A stretch of DNA of 64,000 bases from Variovorax sp. CF079 (GTDB lineage: Bacteria > Pseudomonadota > Gammaproteobacteria > Burkholderiales > Burkholderiaceae_C). The translations under genes and the position numbers were made by a program. Positions 52,164 through 60,827 of the stretch are shown piece after piece; the first letter of the stretch is position 1; the number at the start of each line of letters is the position of its first letter. Under the pieces are notes generated by a model. That model worked only from the letters and a program-made list of their open reading frames with translations, did no database searches and was not told the DNA's origin. The DNA lies in NCBI RefSeq assembly GCF_900101545.1, contig NZ_FMZU01000004.1, forward strand, positions 62,001-126,000. The letters run 5' to 3'.

Positions 52164-53360
52164 ATGAAACAACTTCAAGACGCCTACATCGTCTCCGCCA
52201 CCCGCACCCCCATCGGCCGCTCGCACCGCGGCTTCTTCCGCAACATGCGTCCCGACGACCTGCTCGCGACCACCCTGAAGGCGGCGCTCGCGGCGGTGCC
52301 CGGGCTCGATCCGAAGGCGATCGAGGACATCATCTGCGGCTGTGCGATTCCCGAGGCGCAGCAGGGCCTCAACGTCGCGCGCATCGGCGCCGTGCTCGCG
52401 GGCCTGCCGACCAGCATCGGCGGCATCACGGTCAACCGTTTCTGCGCCTCCGGCCTGTCGGCGGTGCAGATGGCGGCCGACCGCATCCGCGTCGGCGAGG
52501 CCGAGGTGATGATCGCGGCCGGCGTCGAGAGCATGAGCATGGTGCCGATGATGGGCAACTCGCCCTCGCTGTCGCCATCGATCTTCGAGCGCGACGGCGA
52601 CGTCGGCATCGCCTACGGCATGGGCCTCACGGCCGAGAAGGTGGCGCAGCAGTGGAAGGTGAGCCGCGAGGCGCAGGATGCCTTCGCGCTGCAGTCGCAC
52701 CAGCGTGCGCTGGCCGCGCAGCAGGCCGGCGAGTTCGCTGCCGAGATCACGCCCATTGAGGTGACGGACCGCGCGCCGAACCTCGAGACCGGCGAGGCCA
52801 CGCCCAAAACCCGCACCGTGAACCTCGACGAAGGCGCGCGCCCCGACACCAGCCTCGAAGGCCTGGCCAAACTGCGCACCGTGTTCGCCGCGCGCGGCTC
52901 GGTCACGGCGGGCAACAGCTCGCAGACTTCCGACGGCGCGGGCGCGCTGATCCTCGCGAGCGAGAAGGCCTGCAAGCAGTTCGACCTCAAGCCGCTCGCG
53001 CGCTTCGTGAGCTTCGCGAGCAAGGGCGTGCCGCCGCACATCATGGGCATCGGCCCGATCGAGGCGATTCCGGCGGCGCTGCGCTATGCGGGACTCACGC
53101 AGGACGCGATCGACTGGATCGAGCTCAACGAAGCCTTCGCCGCGCAGTCGCTGGCGGTGATCAACACGCTGGGCCTGGACCCGGCCAAGGTCAATCCGAT
53201 GGGCGGCGCGATCGCGCTGGGCCATCCGTTGGGCGCGACCGGCGCCATCCGGTCGGCGACCGTGGTCCATGCGCTGCAGCGCAAGAGACTCAAGTACGGC
53301 ATGGTCACGATGTGCGTGGGCATGGGGCAGGGCGCTGCCGGGATTTTTGAACGCGTCTGA
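52164..53360 (+). CDS. Acetyl-CoA acyltransferase (thiolase, FadA-like)
   Basis: A 398-residue thiolase with nucleophile Cys94 in NRFCASGLSAVQMA, GGAIALGHPLGATGA carrying the catalytic His, and a second Cys in MCVGMGQGAAGIF. DAYIVSATRTPIGRS is the usual N-terminus. With the upstream bifunctional enzyme it completes the cycle by releasing acetyl-CoA. AGAAGGAG precedes the ATG. Confidence 0.94.
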   Translation: MKQLQDAYIVSATRTPIGRSHRGFFRNMRPDDLLATTLKAALAAVPGLDPKAIEDIICGCAIPEAQQGLNVARIGAVLAGLPTSIGGITVNRFCASGLSAVQMAADRIRVGEAEVMIAAGVESMSMVPMMGNSPSLSPSIFERDGDVGIAYGMGLTAEKVAQQWKVSREAQDAFALQSHQRALAAQQAGEFAAEITPIEVTDRAPNLETGEATPKTRTVNLDEGARPDTSLEGLAKLRTVFAARGSVTAGNSSQTSDGAGALILASEKACKQFDLKPLARFVSFASKGVPPHIMGIGPIEAIPAALRYAGLTQDAIDWIELNEAFAAQSLAVINTLGLDPAKVNPMGGAIALGHPLGATGAIRSATVVHALQRKRLKYGMVTMCVGMGQGAAGIFERV

Positions 53361-53404
53361 CGTCCGGGCCGGTGCTTGCTCGAAAAGAAAACAAGGAGAC
53401 AAGC

Positions 53405-54310
53405 GTGAGACAAGAGACATTGCAGCTTGACGACGGCACGCAGCTCGCGCTGCGGATCTACGAGCCCATCGGCCCGCAGCGCGCCAGCGTCGTGATCGGC
53501 GGCGCGATGGGCGTGCGCCAGGCCTTCTATGAACCTTTTGCCCGCTGGCTGACGCAGGAGGGCCTCAGCGTCTGGACCTTCGACTACCGCGGCTCGGGCG
53601 ATTCGCGGCCGGCGACGGCCGGCGGCTCGTTGCGCGGTTTCGAGGCCGACCTGTTCGATTGGGCGCGCGACTACGAGGCCGTGATCGACGCCGCCAAGGC
53701 CGCGCGCTCCGACCGGCCGCTCTACCTGCTGGGCCACAGCCTGGGCGCGCAGCTGCCGGGTTTTCTAGAGCGGCCGCAGCAGGTCGACGGCCTCATCAGC
53801 ATCGCGGCGGGCAGCGGCTACTGGCGCGAGAACGCGCCGCGTCTCAAGCGCAGCATCCTCTACTTCTGGTTCTTCCTGGTGCCGCTGGCGACGCGGCTCT
53901 GGGGCTACTTTCCGGGTCGCAAACTCAAGAAGGTGGGCGACCTGCCGCGCGGCGTGATCCTGCAGTGGCGGCGCTGGTGCCTGAACCCGCGCTACAGCGT
54001 CGGCGCCGAAGGCGCTGCGGCCGCCCGCAGTTACGAGCGCGTGCGCTTCCCGGTGCTGGCCCTGTCGATGACCGACGATGAACTCATGACGCTCGAAGGC
54101 ACCGAGAGCCTGCTGAGCTTCTACGCTGGCGCGCCGCGCGCGATGCAGCGCATCGCGCCGGCCGACGTGCAAGCCCGCCACATCGGGCATTTCGGCTTCT
54201 TCCGCGAGCAGTTCAGCCTGAGCCTGTGGCCGCGCCTGGCCGACAGCCTGCACCGGCTCGCGGCGCTGACTTCTGCAGCGCCATCGGGCGTCCCGCACAC
54301 GACTGCATAA
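53405..54310 (+). CDS. Alpha/beta hydrolase
   Basis: A 301-residue hydrolase from a GTG start with AAGGAGA before it. The strand VVIGGAMGVRQAFYEPFARWL supplies the oxyanion loop, TFDYRGSGDS is characteristic, and the nucleophile elbow is GHSLGAQL. The C-terminal His is probably in HIGHFGFF. The lid region is hydrophobic (LYFWFFLVPLATRLWGYF), which fits a lipid-like ester substrate. In the beta-oxidation operon it may release the acyl group that is then activated. Confidence 0.87.
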   Translation: MRQETLQLDDGTQLALRIYEPIGPQRASVVIGGAMGVRQAFYEPFARWLTQEGLSVWTFDYRGSGDSRPATAGGSLRGFEADLFDWARDYEAVIDAAKAARSDRPLYLLGHSLGAQLPGFLERPQQVDGLISIAAGSGYWRENAPRLKRSILYFWFFLVPLATRLWGYFPGRKLKKVGDLPRGVILQWRRWCLNPRYSVGAEGAAAARSYERVRFPVLALSMTDDELMTLEGTESLLSFYAGAPRAMQRIAPADVQARHIGHFGFFREQFSLSLWPRLADSLHRLAALTSAAPSGVPHTTA

Positions 54311-54341
54311 GCCAAGGTCACGGAGGCACACTGCGACGATC

Positions 54342-55172
54342 ATGAGCACACATCCTCTGGACAAGGCCCTCGCGCTCGCGCACAGCGACATCCGCGCCGG
54401 GCTTTTCACCGGTGCCACGAGCCCGGACTACTGGAACATGGTCGGGCCCTTCGGCGGCACGACCGCGGCGGTGATGCTGCAGTCGGTGCTGAAGCATCCC
54501 GAACTGCTGGGCGCGCCGGTGGCGCTCACGGTGAACTACGCCGCGGCGCTGGAGGCAGGCGCTTTCGAGGTGCTGGCGATACCGGTGCGCACCAACCGCT
54601 CGACGCAGCACTGGACCATGCAGATGTCGCAGGCCGGCGCCGACGGCCAGCCGCATGTCACGACCACCGCGACCGCGGTCACGGCACTGCGCCGCGAGAC
54701 CTGGGGCGCCAACGATCTGCCGATGCCCGAGGTGCCGTCGCCCGAAGAGGTCGAGCGCCTGAGCATCGGCCCCGCGCGCGTGGCCTGGATCTCGCAGTAC
54801 GAAATGCGTCCGATCAGCGGCGCGATTCCAGCCAAGTGGGACGGCAGCGGCGATCACAGCGAAACGCGCATGTGGCTGCGGGATGCAGAGCCGCGTCCGC
54901 TCGACTTCGCCTCGCTCGCAGCCTTGAGCGACACCTTCTACCCGCGCGTCTGGCTGCGCCGCGCCAAGCCGGTGCCGATCGGCACGGTGTCGATCACGAC
55001 CTACTTCCATGCCGACGCGAGGCACCTGGCGGAGGTAGGCCACGGCTACCTGCTGGGCCGCGCGACGGGGCAACAGTTCCAGAACGGCTATTTCGACCAG
55101 TCGGCGCAGCTGTGGAGCGAAGCGGGCGCGCTGCTCGCCACCAGCAATCAGATCGTCTACTTCAAGGAATGA
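54342..55172 (+). CDS. Acyl-CoA thioesterase, TesB-like double hotdog
   Basis: A 276-residue protein with two tandem hotdog folds: an N-terminal one with MVGPFGGTTAAVMLQSVLKHPELLGAPVALTVNYAA and a C-terminal one with FYPRVWLRRAKPVPIGTVSITTYFHADARHL and SAQLWSEAGALLATSNQIVYFKE. This matches the 4HBT_3 (TesB-related) group that hydrolyses acyl-CoA. It starts 31 bases after the hydrolase gene and ends four bases before the SDR gene. Confidence 0.84.
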   Translation: MSTHPLDKALALAHSDIRAGLFTGATSPDYWNMVGPFGGTTAAVMLQSVLKHPELLGAPVALTVNYAAALEAGAFEVLAIPVRTNRSTQHWTMQMSQAGADGQPHVTTTATAVTALRRETWGANDLPMPEVPSPEEVERLSIGPARVAWISQYEMRPISGAIPAKWDGSGDHSETRMWLRDAEPRPLDFASLAALSDTFYPRVWLRRAKPVPIGTVSITTYFHADARHLAEVGHGYLLGRATGQQFQNGYFDQSAQLWSEAGALLATSNQIVYFKE

Positions 55173-55176
55173 CTGA

Positions 55177-55905
55177 ATGACGGCCAGCAGAGCAGCCTTG
55201 ATCGTCGGCGCCGGCGATGCCACCGGCGGCGCGATCGCTCGCCGCTTTGCGCGCGCGGGCTACGCGGCCTGCGTCACGCGCCGCAGCCTCGACAAACTGC
55301 AGCCGCTGGTCGCGCAGATCGAGGCCGAAGGCGGCACTGCGCATGCCTTTGCCAGCGATGCGCGCAAGGAAGAGGAGGTCGTCGCGCTGGTCGAGCAGAT
55401 CGAGTCGAGCATCGGGCCGATCGAGGTGCTGGTATTCAACATCGGCGCCAACGTGCCCGAGAGCATCCTGACCGAGACCGCGCGCAAGTACTTCAAGGTC
55501 TGGGAGATGGCCTGCTTCTCCGGTTTCCTGAACGGACGCGAAGTCGCCAAGCGCATGGTGGCGCGCGGGCGCGGCACCATCCTCTTCACCGGCGCCACGG
55601 CCTCGCTGCGCGGCAGCGCCAACTTTGCCGCCTTCTCCGGTGCCAAGATGGCGCTGCGCGCGCTGGCCCAGAGCATGGCGCGCGAGCTCGGGCCGCGCGG
55701 CATCCACGTGGCGCACACGGTGATCGACGGCGCCATCGACACCGAGTTCATCCGCAGCAATTTCCCCGAGCGCTATGCGTTGAAGACGGAAGACGGCATC
55801 CTCAACCCCGAGCACATCGCCGATGCCTACTGGATGCTGCACGCGCAGCCGCGCGATGCCTGGACCCACGAGCTCGACCTGCGGCCATGGTCCGAGAAGT
55901 TCTGA
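55177..55905 (+). CDS. SDR-family protein with Phe in place of the catalytic Tyr
   Basis: A 242-residue short-chain dehydrogenase-like protein. The cofactor loop reads VGAGDATGGAIARRF and the strand after it contains TRRSLDKL, which suggests NADP. The catalytic motif is FSGAK: Phe153 replaces the Tyr, while Lys157 and Thr138 or Ser in the preceding strand remain. ELGPRGIHVAHTVIDGAID is typical of a subgroup in which this replacement is known to recur. Dehydrogenase activity is doubtful; it may be a reductase that protonates from solvent or a structural partner. It is encoded within the beta-oxidation operon. Confidence 0.84.
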   Translation: MTASRAALIVGAGDATGGAIARRFARAGYAACVTRRSLDKLQPLVAQIEAEGGTAHAFASDARKEEEVVALVEQIESSIGPIEVLVFNIGANVPESILTETARKYFKVWEMACFSGFLNGREVAKRMVARGRGTILFTGATASLRGSANFAAFSGAKMALRALAQSMARELGPRGIHVAHTVIDGAIDTEFIRSNFPERYALKTEDGILNPEHIADAYWMLHAQPRDAWTHELDLRPWSEKF

Positions 55906-55915
55906 GGAGACCGGC

Positions 55916-56512
55916 ATGACGACGACGCGATCGGTCGAGTTCTATTTCGACTTCGGCAGCCCCGCCTCCTACCTGGCCGCCACCCAGCTGCCGCACCTGT
56001 GCGCCGACACCGGCGCCGAACTGGTGTGGAAGCCGATGCTGCTGGGCGGCGTGTTCCAGGCCACCGGCAACCAGTCGCCGGCCGCCATTCCGGCCAAGGG
56101 CCCCTACGTGTTCGAGGACCTGGCACGTTTCGCTCGGCGCTACGGCGTGCCGCTGCAGCAGAACCCTTATTTTCCGATCAACACGCTGCTGCTGATGCGC
56201 GGCGCCACCGGCATGCAGATGCGCGAGCCGGAGCGCTTTCGCGCGTACGTCGATGCCGTGTACCACGCGATGTGGGTCGAGCCGCGCAATCTCAACGACC
56301 CGGCCACGCTCGCTGCCGCCCTGGCCGAGGCCGGCTTCGACCCGGCATCGATGGTCGCGCTGGCCAATGCACAGGAGGTCAAGGACCGCCTCAAGGCCGC
56401 GACGCAGGAGGCGGTGGCGCGCGGCGTCTTCGGTGCCCCCACCATGTTCGTCGGCGACCAGATGTTCTGGGGCCAGGACCGGCTCGATTTCGTACGCGAG
56501 GCGCTGGTATGA
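55916..56512 (+). CDS. 2-hydroxychromene-2-carboxylate isomerase / DsbA-fold family protein
   Basis: A 198-residue protein of the kappa-class glutathione transferase group. VEFYFDFGSPASYLAATQLP holds the catalytic Ser at the position of the first Cys of DsbA, and GVFGAPTMFVGDQMFWGQDRLDFV is the cis-Pro loop and C-terminus. NPYFPINTLLLMRGA matches the isomerase. Members isomerise hydroxychromene carboxylates with glutathione in naphthalene breakdown, but many are of unknown role in lipid clusters. Start chosen: ATG with GAGGAGA before it. Confidence 0.86.
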   Translation: MTTTRSVEFYFDFGSPASYLAATQLPHLCADTGAELVWKPMLLGGVFQATGNQSPAAIPAKGPYVFEDLARFARRYGVPLQQNPYFPINTLLLMRGATGMQMREPERFRAYVDAVYHAMWVEPRNLNDPATLAAALAEAGFDPASMVALANAQEVKDRLKAATQEAVARGVFGAPTMFVGDQMFWGQDRLDFVREALV

Positions 56513-56609
56513 AGCACACCCCCAGGCTTCGCGCACTTCGTGTCGGTACGCCAACCCCCTCGCCGGGGGCAACACCAGCGGCTCGGCAGAGCCGGTTCCG
56601 CGGTGTTCC
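56513..56609. repeat. Structured intergenic palindromic element
   Basis: Between the isomerase and enoyl-CoA hydratase genes lies a 97-base element with two hairpins. CCCCC (56555-56559) pairs with GGGGG (56565-56569). The second is interrupted: AACACC (56571-56576) with GGTGTT (56602-56607), GCGG (56578-56581) with CCGC (56598-56601), and CGGC (56584-56587) with GCCG (56591-56594). I associate this layout with a dispersed element in Comamonadaceae genomes; copy number must be checked. It could fold in the mRNA and uncouple expression of the last gene. Confidence 0.62.
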
Positions 56610-56699
56610 CCGAATCGACCGCGACGGTTTCCTGCGCTGCGGGTCGTGCGCAGCGCGGTGGAACTATTGATACTTACTTCTTTGCAGCAAGGAACTCCC

Positions 56700-57464
56700 A
56701 TGAGCGACATCCTCGTCCACACCGAAGCCGGTGTGATGACCCTCACCTTCAACCGTCTCGACAAGAAGAACTCCATCACCCGCGCGATGTACGCCGAGCT
56801 CGCCGATGCGCTGGTCAAGGCTGAGCAAGACGGCGCGGTGCGCGCCGTGCTGATCCAGGGCGACGCCACCATCTTCAGCGCCGGCAATGACATCGGCGAT
56901 TTCCTGGACGCCCCGCCCTCGACGCCGGATTCGCCCGTGTTTCGCTTCCTGCACGGCATCGCAACCTTCCCGAAGCCGATCGTGGCCGCGGTCTGCGGTC
57001 CGGCAGTGGGCATCGGCACCACGATGCTGTTCCATTGCGACCTGGTCTACGCGGGCGACAACGCGGCCTTCTCGATGCCCTTCGTCAACCTGGGCCTGTG
57101 CCCCGAGGCGGCCTCCAGCCTGCTGGTGCCGCAGATGCTGGGCTACCACCGCGCGGCCGAGGCGCTGCTCCTGGGCGAGCCCTTCATGGCCGAGGCGGCG
57201 CTCGAAGTCGGCCTGGTCAACCGCGTGGTGCCGCCCACCGAGGCCAACGCCATCGCCCAGGCGCAGGCGCGCAAGCTGGCGGCCAAGCCGCTCACGGCGC
57301 TGATCGAAACCAAGCGCCTGATGAAGAAGTCGCAGCAGTCGGCCGTGCTCGAACGCATGGGCGAAGAAGGCCAGAGCTTCGGCCGCATGCTGCGCGAGCC
57401 GGCGGCGCGAGAGGCCTTCACGGCCTTCATGGAAAAGCGGCGGCCGGATTTCTCGAAGATCTGA
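56700..57464 (+). CDS. Enoyl-CoA hydratase/isomerase family protein
   Basis: A 254-residue crotonase-fold enzyme. AGNDIGDFLDAPP and GPAVGIGTTMLFHCDLVYAGD form the oxyanion hole. The position after FVNLGLCPEAASSLLVPQ carries a Glu (PEAAS) in the usual place of one catalytic acid, whereas the other acid is less clear, as in many isomerases of the fold. It is separated from the operon by the palindromic element but is on the same strand, so it may be expressed separately or at a lower level. An SD-like AAGGAA precedes the ATG. Confidence 0.88.
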   Translation: MSDILVHTEAGVMTLTFNRLDKKNSITRAMYAELADALVKAEQDGAVRAVLIQGDATIFSAGNDIGDFLDAPPSTPDSPVFRFLHGIATFPKPIVAAVCGPAVGIGTTMLFHCDLVYAGDNAAFSMPFVNLGLCPEAASSLLVPQMLGYHRAAEALLLGEPFMAEAALEVGLVNRVVPPTEANAIAQAQARKLAAKPLTALIETKRLMKKSQQSAVLERMGEEGQSFGRMLREPAAREAFTAFMEKRRPDFSKI

Positions 57465-57525
57465 GGTCAGGCGACCTCTGGTGCGCTGTCGTGTCTGTGA
57501 GGTGGTCACAATCCGTGACCACCTC
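57463..57525. terminator. Two hairpins between convergent genes
   Basis: GAGGTC/GACCTC (57463-57468 and 57473-57478) and a perfect 11-base stem (GAGGTGGTCAC at 57499-57509 with its complement at 57515-57525, loop AATCC) lie in the 74-base convergent gap. They have no long T run, but the placement fits a bidirectional transcription barrier. Confidence 0.5.
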
Positions 57526-57538
57526 GTAGCGTTGCCGA

Positions 57539-57961
57539 TCAGTCCTTGACGATCGCCCTCGGCCGCCCGTTGTCGTCGATCGCGACGTAAGTGAAGGTGG
57601 CCTCGGTCACCTTGATGTACTCGCCCTGCGCCTTGAAGCGCTCGGCGAACACCTCGACCGTGACGGTGACCGAGGTGCGACCGATGCGCACCAGCTTCGA
57701 ATAGAAGGACAGGATGTCGCCCAGCCGCACCGGCTGCTTGAAGATGAACTCGTTGACCGCGACGGTGGCCATCCGGCCCTTGGCGTAGCGGGCCGGGATG
57801 ACGGAGCCGGCCAGGTCGCACTGGGCCATGACCCAGCCGCCGAAGATGTCGCCGTTGGCGTTGACGTCGGCCGGCAGCGGAATCACCTTGAGCACCAGCT
57901 CCATGTCGGCGGGCAGGCTCTTGAGGGTGGCGGCCACATTGGCACTTGGAGATTCGGACAT
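57539..57961 (-). CDS. Acyl-CoA thioesterase, YciA-like hotdog
   Basis: A 140-residue single hotdog protein. LPADVNANGDIFGGWVMAQCDLAGSV is the BACH/YciA signature with the catalytic Asp in GDIFGGW; VNEFIFKQPVRLGDILSFYSKLVRIGRTSVTVTVEVF follows. It would hydrolyse acyl-CoA and prevent CoA trapping. The start is the ATG of MSESP; a longer frame exists but overlaps the exporter gene start region. Convergent with the hydratase, divergent from the exporter. Confidence 0.89.
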   Translation of the reverse strand: MSESPSANVAATLKSLPADMELVLKVIPLPADVNANGDIFGGWVMAQCDLAGSVIPARYAKGRMATVAVNEFIFKQPVRLGDILSFYSKLVRIGRTSVTVTVEVFAERFKAQGEYIKVTEATFTYVAIDDNGRPRAIVKD

Positions 57962-58002
57962 GGGCACAATCTGAGAACAACAAACAGCCACGATTGTCTC
58001 CG

Positions 58003-59835
58003 ATGCGCCGCAGCGGCGAAGCCCTTTCCTCTCCTCACCCCGTCTCTGCGGGCCAGCCCGCGCGCGGCGACCGCTCCGACTGGGCCACGCTGCGCCGCCT
58101 GTTCCCCTACCTCTGGCGCTACAAGTGGCGCGTGATGGCCGCGCTCGCCTTCATGGTGGGCGCCAAGGTGGCCAACGTCGGCGTGCCGGTGCTGCTCAAG
58201 AACCTGGTCGACACCATGACGCCCAAGCCCGACATGGCGCAGGCGCTGCTGGTGGTGCCGATCGCGCTGCTGGTGGCCTACGGATTGCTGCGCTTCTCGA
58301 CCTCGCTGTTCGGCGAGCTGCGCGAGCTGGTCTTCGCCAAGGCGACCGAGGGCGCGGCGCGCAGCATCTCGCTGGAGGTGTTCCGCCACCTGCATGCGCT
58401 GTCGCTGCGCTTCCACCTCGAGCGGCAGACCGGCGGCATGACGCGCGACATCGAGCGCGGCACGCGCGGCGTGCATTCGCTGATCTCGATGTCGCTCTAC
58501 AGCATCGTGCCGACCATCATCGAGCTGACGCTGGTGCTGACCATCCTGGGCGTCAAGTTCGACGCGCTCTTCGTCTGGATCACCGCGGTTGCGCTGGTGA
58601 TCTACATCGTCTTCACCGTCACGGTGACGGAATGGCGCACGCAGTTCCGCAAGACCATGAACGAGCTCGACTCGGTGGCGCAGAGCCGTGCCGTCGATTC
58701 GCTCTTGAACTACGAGACCGTCAAGTACTTCAACAACGAGGAGTTCGAGGCCGGACGTTACGACGCCAGCCTCGACCGCTATCGGAAGGCGGCCATCAAG
58801 AGCCAGCGCACGCTCTCCATGCTCAACACCGGCCAGCAGCTGCTGATCGCGGTCAGCCTCGTGCTGATGCTGTGGCGCGCGACGGCCGGTGTGGTCGACG
58901 GGCGCATGACCTTGGGCGACCTGGTGATGGTCAACGCCTTCATGATCCAGCTCTACATCCCGCTCAACTTCCTGGGCGTGATCTACCGCGAGATCAAGCA
59001 GAGCCTGACCGACCTCGACAAGATGTTCGTGCTGATGGAAAAGGAGCGCGAGGTGCGCGATGCGCCCGACGCGAAGCCCCTGGCCGGCACCGATTCGACC
59101 GTGCGCTTCGAGGACGTGAGCTTCGCCTACGAAGCCGCGCGGCCGATCTTGAAGCATGTGAGCTTCGAGATCCCGGCGGGCAAGACTGTGGCCGTGGTCG
59201 GTCCCTCGGGCTCGGGCAAGTCGACGCTGGCTCGACTCCTCTACCGCTTCTACGACGTACAGCAGGGGCGAATTTGCATCGGCGGCGAAGACATCCGCCA
59301 GGTCACGCAGGCCAGCGTGCGGCAGGCCATCGGCATCGTGCCGCAGGACACCGTACTCTTCAACGACACCGTCGAATACAACATCGCCTACGGCCGGCCG
59401 GGCGCAAGCCGCGTCGAGGTCGAGGAGGCCGCCCGCGCGGCGCGTATCCACGACTTCATCGCCGCCACGCCCAAGGGCTACGAAACCACCGTCGGCGAGC
59501 GCGGCCTCAAGCTCTCGGGCGGCGAGAAGCAGCGCGTGGCGATCGCGCGCACGCTGCTGAAGAACCCGCCGATCGTGATCTTCGACGAGGCCACCTCGGC
59601 GCTCGATTCGGCCAACGAGCGCGCGATCCAGTCCGAGCTCAAGAGCGCGGCGCAGAACAAGACCACGCTGGTGATCGCGCACCGCCTCTCGACGGTGGTC
59701 GATGCGCACGAGATCCTCGTGCTCGAGGGCGGCGTGATCGTCGAGCGCGGCACGCATGCGGCCCTGCTCGCGCAGCAGGGCAAGTACGCGCAGATGTGGA
59801 CCTTGCAGAAGATCGAGGCCCAGCCCGTTCTTTGA
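58003..59835 (+). CDS. ABCB/ATM1-type ABC exporter (fused membrane and ATPase domains)
   Basis: A 610-residue half-transporter. Residues about 45-340 hold six membrane helices, with EFEAGRYDASLDRYRKAAIKSQRTLSMLN typical of the ATM1/HMT branch. The ATPase has Walker A GPSGSGKST, the Q-loop in GIVPQDTVLFNDT, signature LSGGEKQRVAIART, Walker B IVIFDEATSALD and the H-loop AHRLS. NYETVKYFNNEEFE is diagnostic of the ATM1 group, which exports a glutathione-linked sulphur or iron-sulphur species or heavy-metal conjugates. It functions as a dimer in the inner membrane. Confidence 0.92.
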   Translation: MRRSGEALSSPHPVSAGQPARGDRSDWATLRRLFPYLWRYKWRVMAALAFMVGAKVANVGVPVLLKNLVDTMTPKPDMAQALLVVPIALLVAYGLLRFSTSLFGELRELVFAKATEGAARSISLEVFRHLHALSLRFHLERQTGGMTRDIERGTRGVHSLISMSLYSIVPTIIELTLVLTILGVKFDALFVWITAVALVIYIVFTVTVTEWRTQFRKTMNELDSVAQSRAVDSLLNYETVKYFNNEEFEAGRYDASLDRYRKAAIKSQRTLSMLNTGQQLLIAVSLVLMLWRATAGVVDGRMTLGDLVMVNAFMIQLYIPLNFLGVIYREIKQSLTDLDKMFVLMEKEREVRDAPDAKPLAGTDSTVRFEDVSFAYEAARPILKHVSFEIPAGKTVAVVGPSGSGKSTLARLLYRFYDVQQGRICIGGEDIRQVTQASVRQAIGIVPQDTVLFNDTVEYNIAYGRPGASRVEVEEAARAARIHDFIAATPKGYETTVGERGLKLSGGEKQRVAIARTLLKNPPIVIFDEATSALDSANERAIQSELKSAAQNKTTLVIAHRLSTVVDAHEILVLEGGVIVERGTHAALLAQQGKYAQMWTLQKIEAQPVL

Positions 59836-59867
59836 ACTCTTTTTACTGACCCAGGAGCGATTCGAGA

Positions 59868-60806
59868 ATGTCCGAGAAGATTCCCCTGCTGGTGCTCAAC
59901 AGCCTTTCGAGCGCCCACCAGGCCCAGATTGCCGCGGTCTACGACATGAGCTACGCGCCCACCAAGGCCGAGCGCGCGGCCGCCATCGCCGCGCAGGGCG
60001 CGGAGTTCCGCGCCGTGCTGACCATCGGCGTGATCGGCCTCACGCCCCAGGAGCTGGCGGCGATGCCGAAGGTCGAGCTCATCTGCGCGATGGGCGCCGG
60101 CTACGAGGGCCTCCCGCTCGAGGCGGCCCGTGCGCGCGGCATTGCGCTCGCCAACGGCGCCGGCACCAACGACGACTGCGTGGCCGACCACGCCTTCGGT
60201 CTCTTGATCGGTGCGGTGCGCGGCATCCGCACGCTCGACCGGCAATGCCGCGAGGGCATATGGCGCGAAGAGATTCCGCAGCCGCCCAATGTCTCGGGCA
60301 AGCGTCTAGGCATCCTTGGCCTGGGCACCATCGGCCAGAAGATCGCCAGGCGCGCCGCGGGCTTCGACATGGAGATCGGCTACCACAACCGCAAGCCGCG
60401 CGAGGGTGCGGCGCACCGTTACTTCGACAGCCTGAAGGCGCTGGCCGCCTGGGCCGACGTGCTGATGATCGCGACGCCGGGCGGGCCGGGCACGCGGCAC
60501 ATGGTCGATGCCGAAATCCTCGACGTGCTCGGGCCTCAGGGCTTCCTGGTCAACATCTCGCGCGGCAGCGTGGTCGACACCGAGGCGCTCGCCAAGGCGC
60601 TGCGCGAAAAGCGCATCGCGGGCGCCGGCCTCGATGTCTACGAAAGCGAGCCGAAGCGTCCCGAGCCGCTGGTCGGCCTCGACAACGTGCTGCTCACGCC
60701 CCACATGGCGGGCTGGTCGCCCGAGGCGACGCAGGCCTCGGTGAACCGCTTCATGGCCAATGCCGAAGGGCACTTCGCGCGGCGCGGCGTGGTGTCGCCT
60801 ATTTAG
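59868..60806 (+). CDS. 2-hydroxyacid dehydrogenase, D-isomer-specific family
   Basis: A 312-residue NAD(P)-dependent dehydrogenase of the glyoxylate/hydroxypyruvate reductase type. LGILGLGTIGQKIARRAAGF is the cofactor loop; HNRKPRE after it suggests NADP. The catalytic residues are Arg in NISRGSVVD, Glu in DVYESEP and His in LTPHMAGWS. It starts 32 bases after the exporter gene and ends 21 bases before a LysR gene, which may regulate it. The exact substrate (glyoxylate, hydroxypyruvate or a longer 2-keto acid) is open. Confidence 0.9.
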   Translation: MSEKIPLLVLNSLSSAHQAQIAAVYDMSYAPTKAERAAAIAAQGAEFRAVLTIGVIGLTPQELAAMPKVELICAMGAGYEGLPLEAARARGIALANGAGTNDDCVADHAFGLLIGAVRGIRTLDRQCREGIWREEIPQPPNVSGKRLGILGLGTIGQKIARRAAGFDMEIGYHNRKPREGAAHRYFDSLKALAAWADVLMIATPGGPGTRHMVDAEILDVLGPQGFLVNISRGSVVDTEALAKALREKRIAGAGLDVYESEPKRPEPLVGLDNVLLTPHMAGWSPEATQASVNRFMANAEGHFARRGVVSPI

Positions 60807-60827
60807 GGAAAGACATAATCAGCCTTC

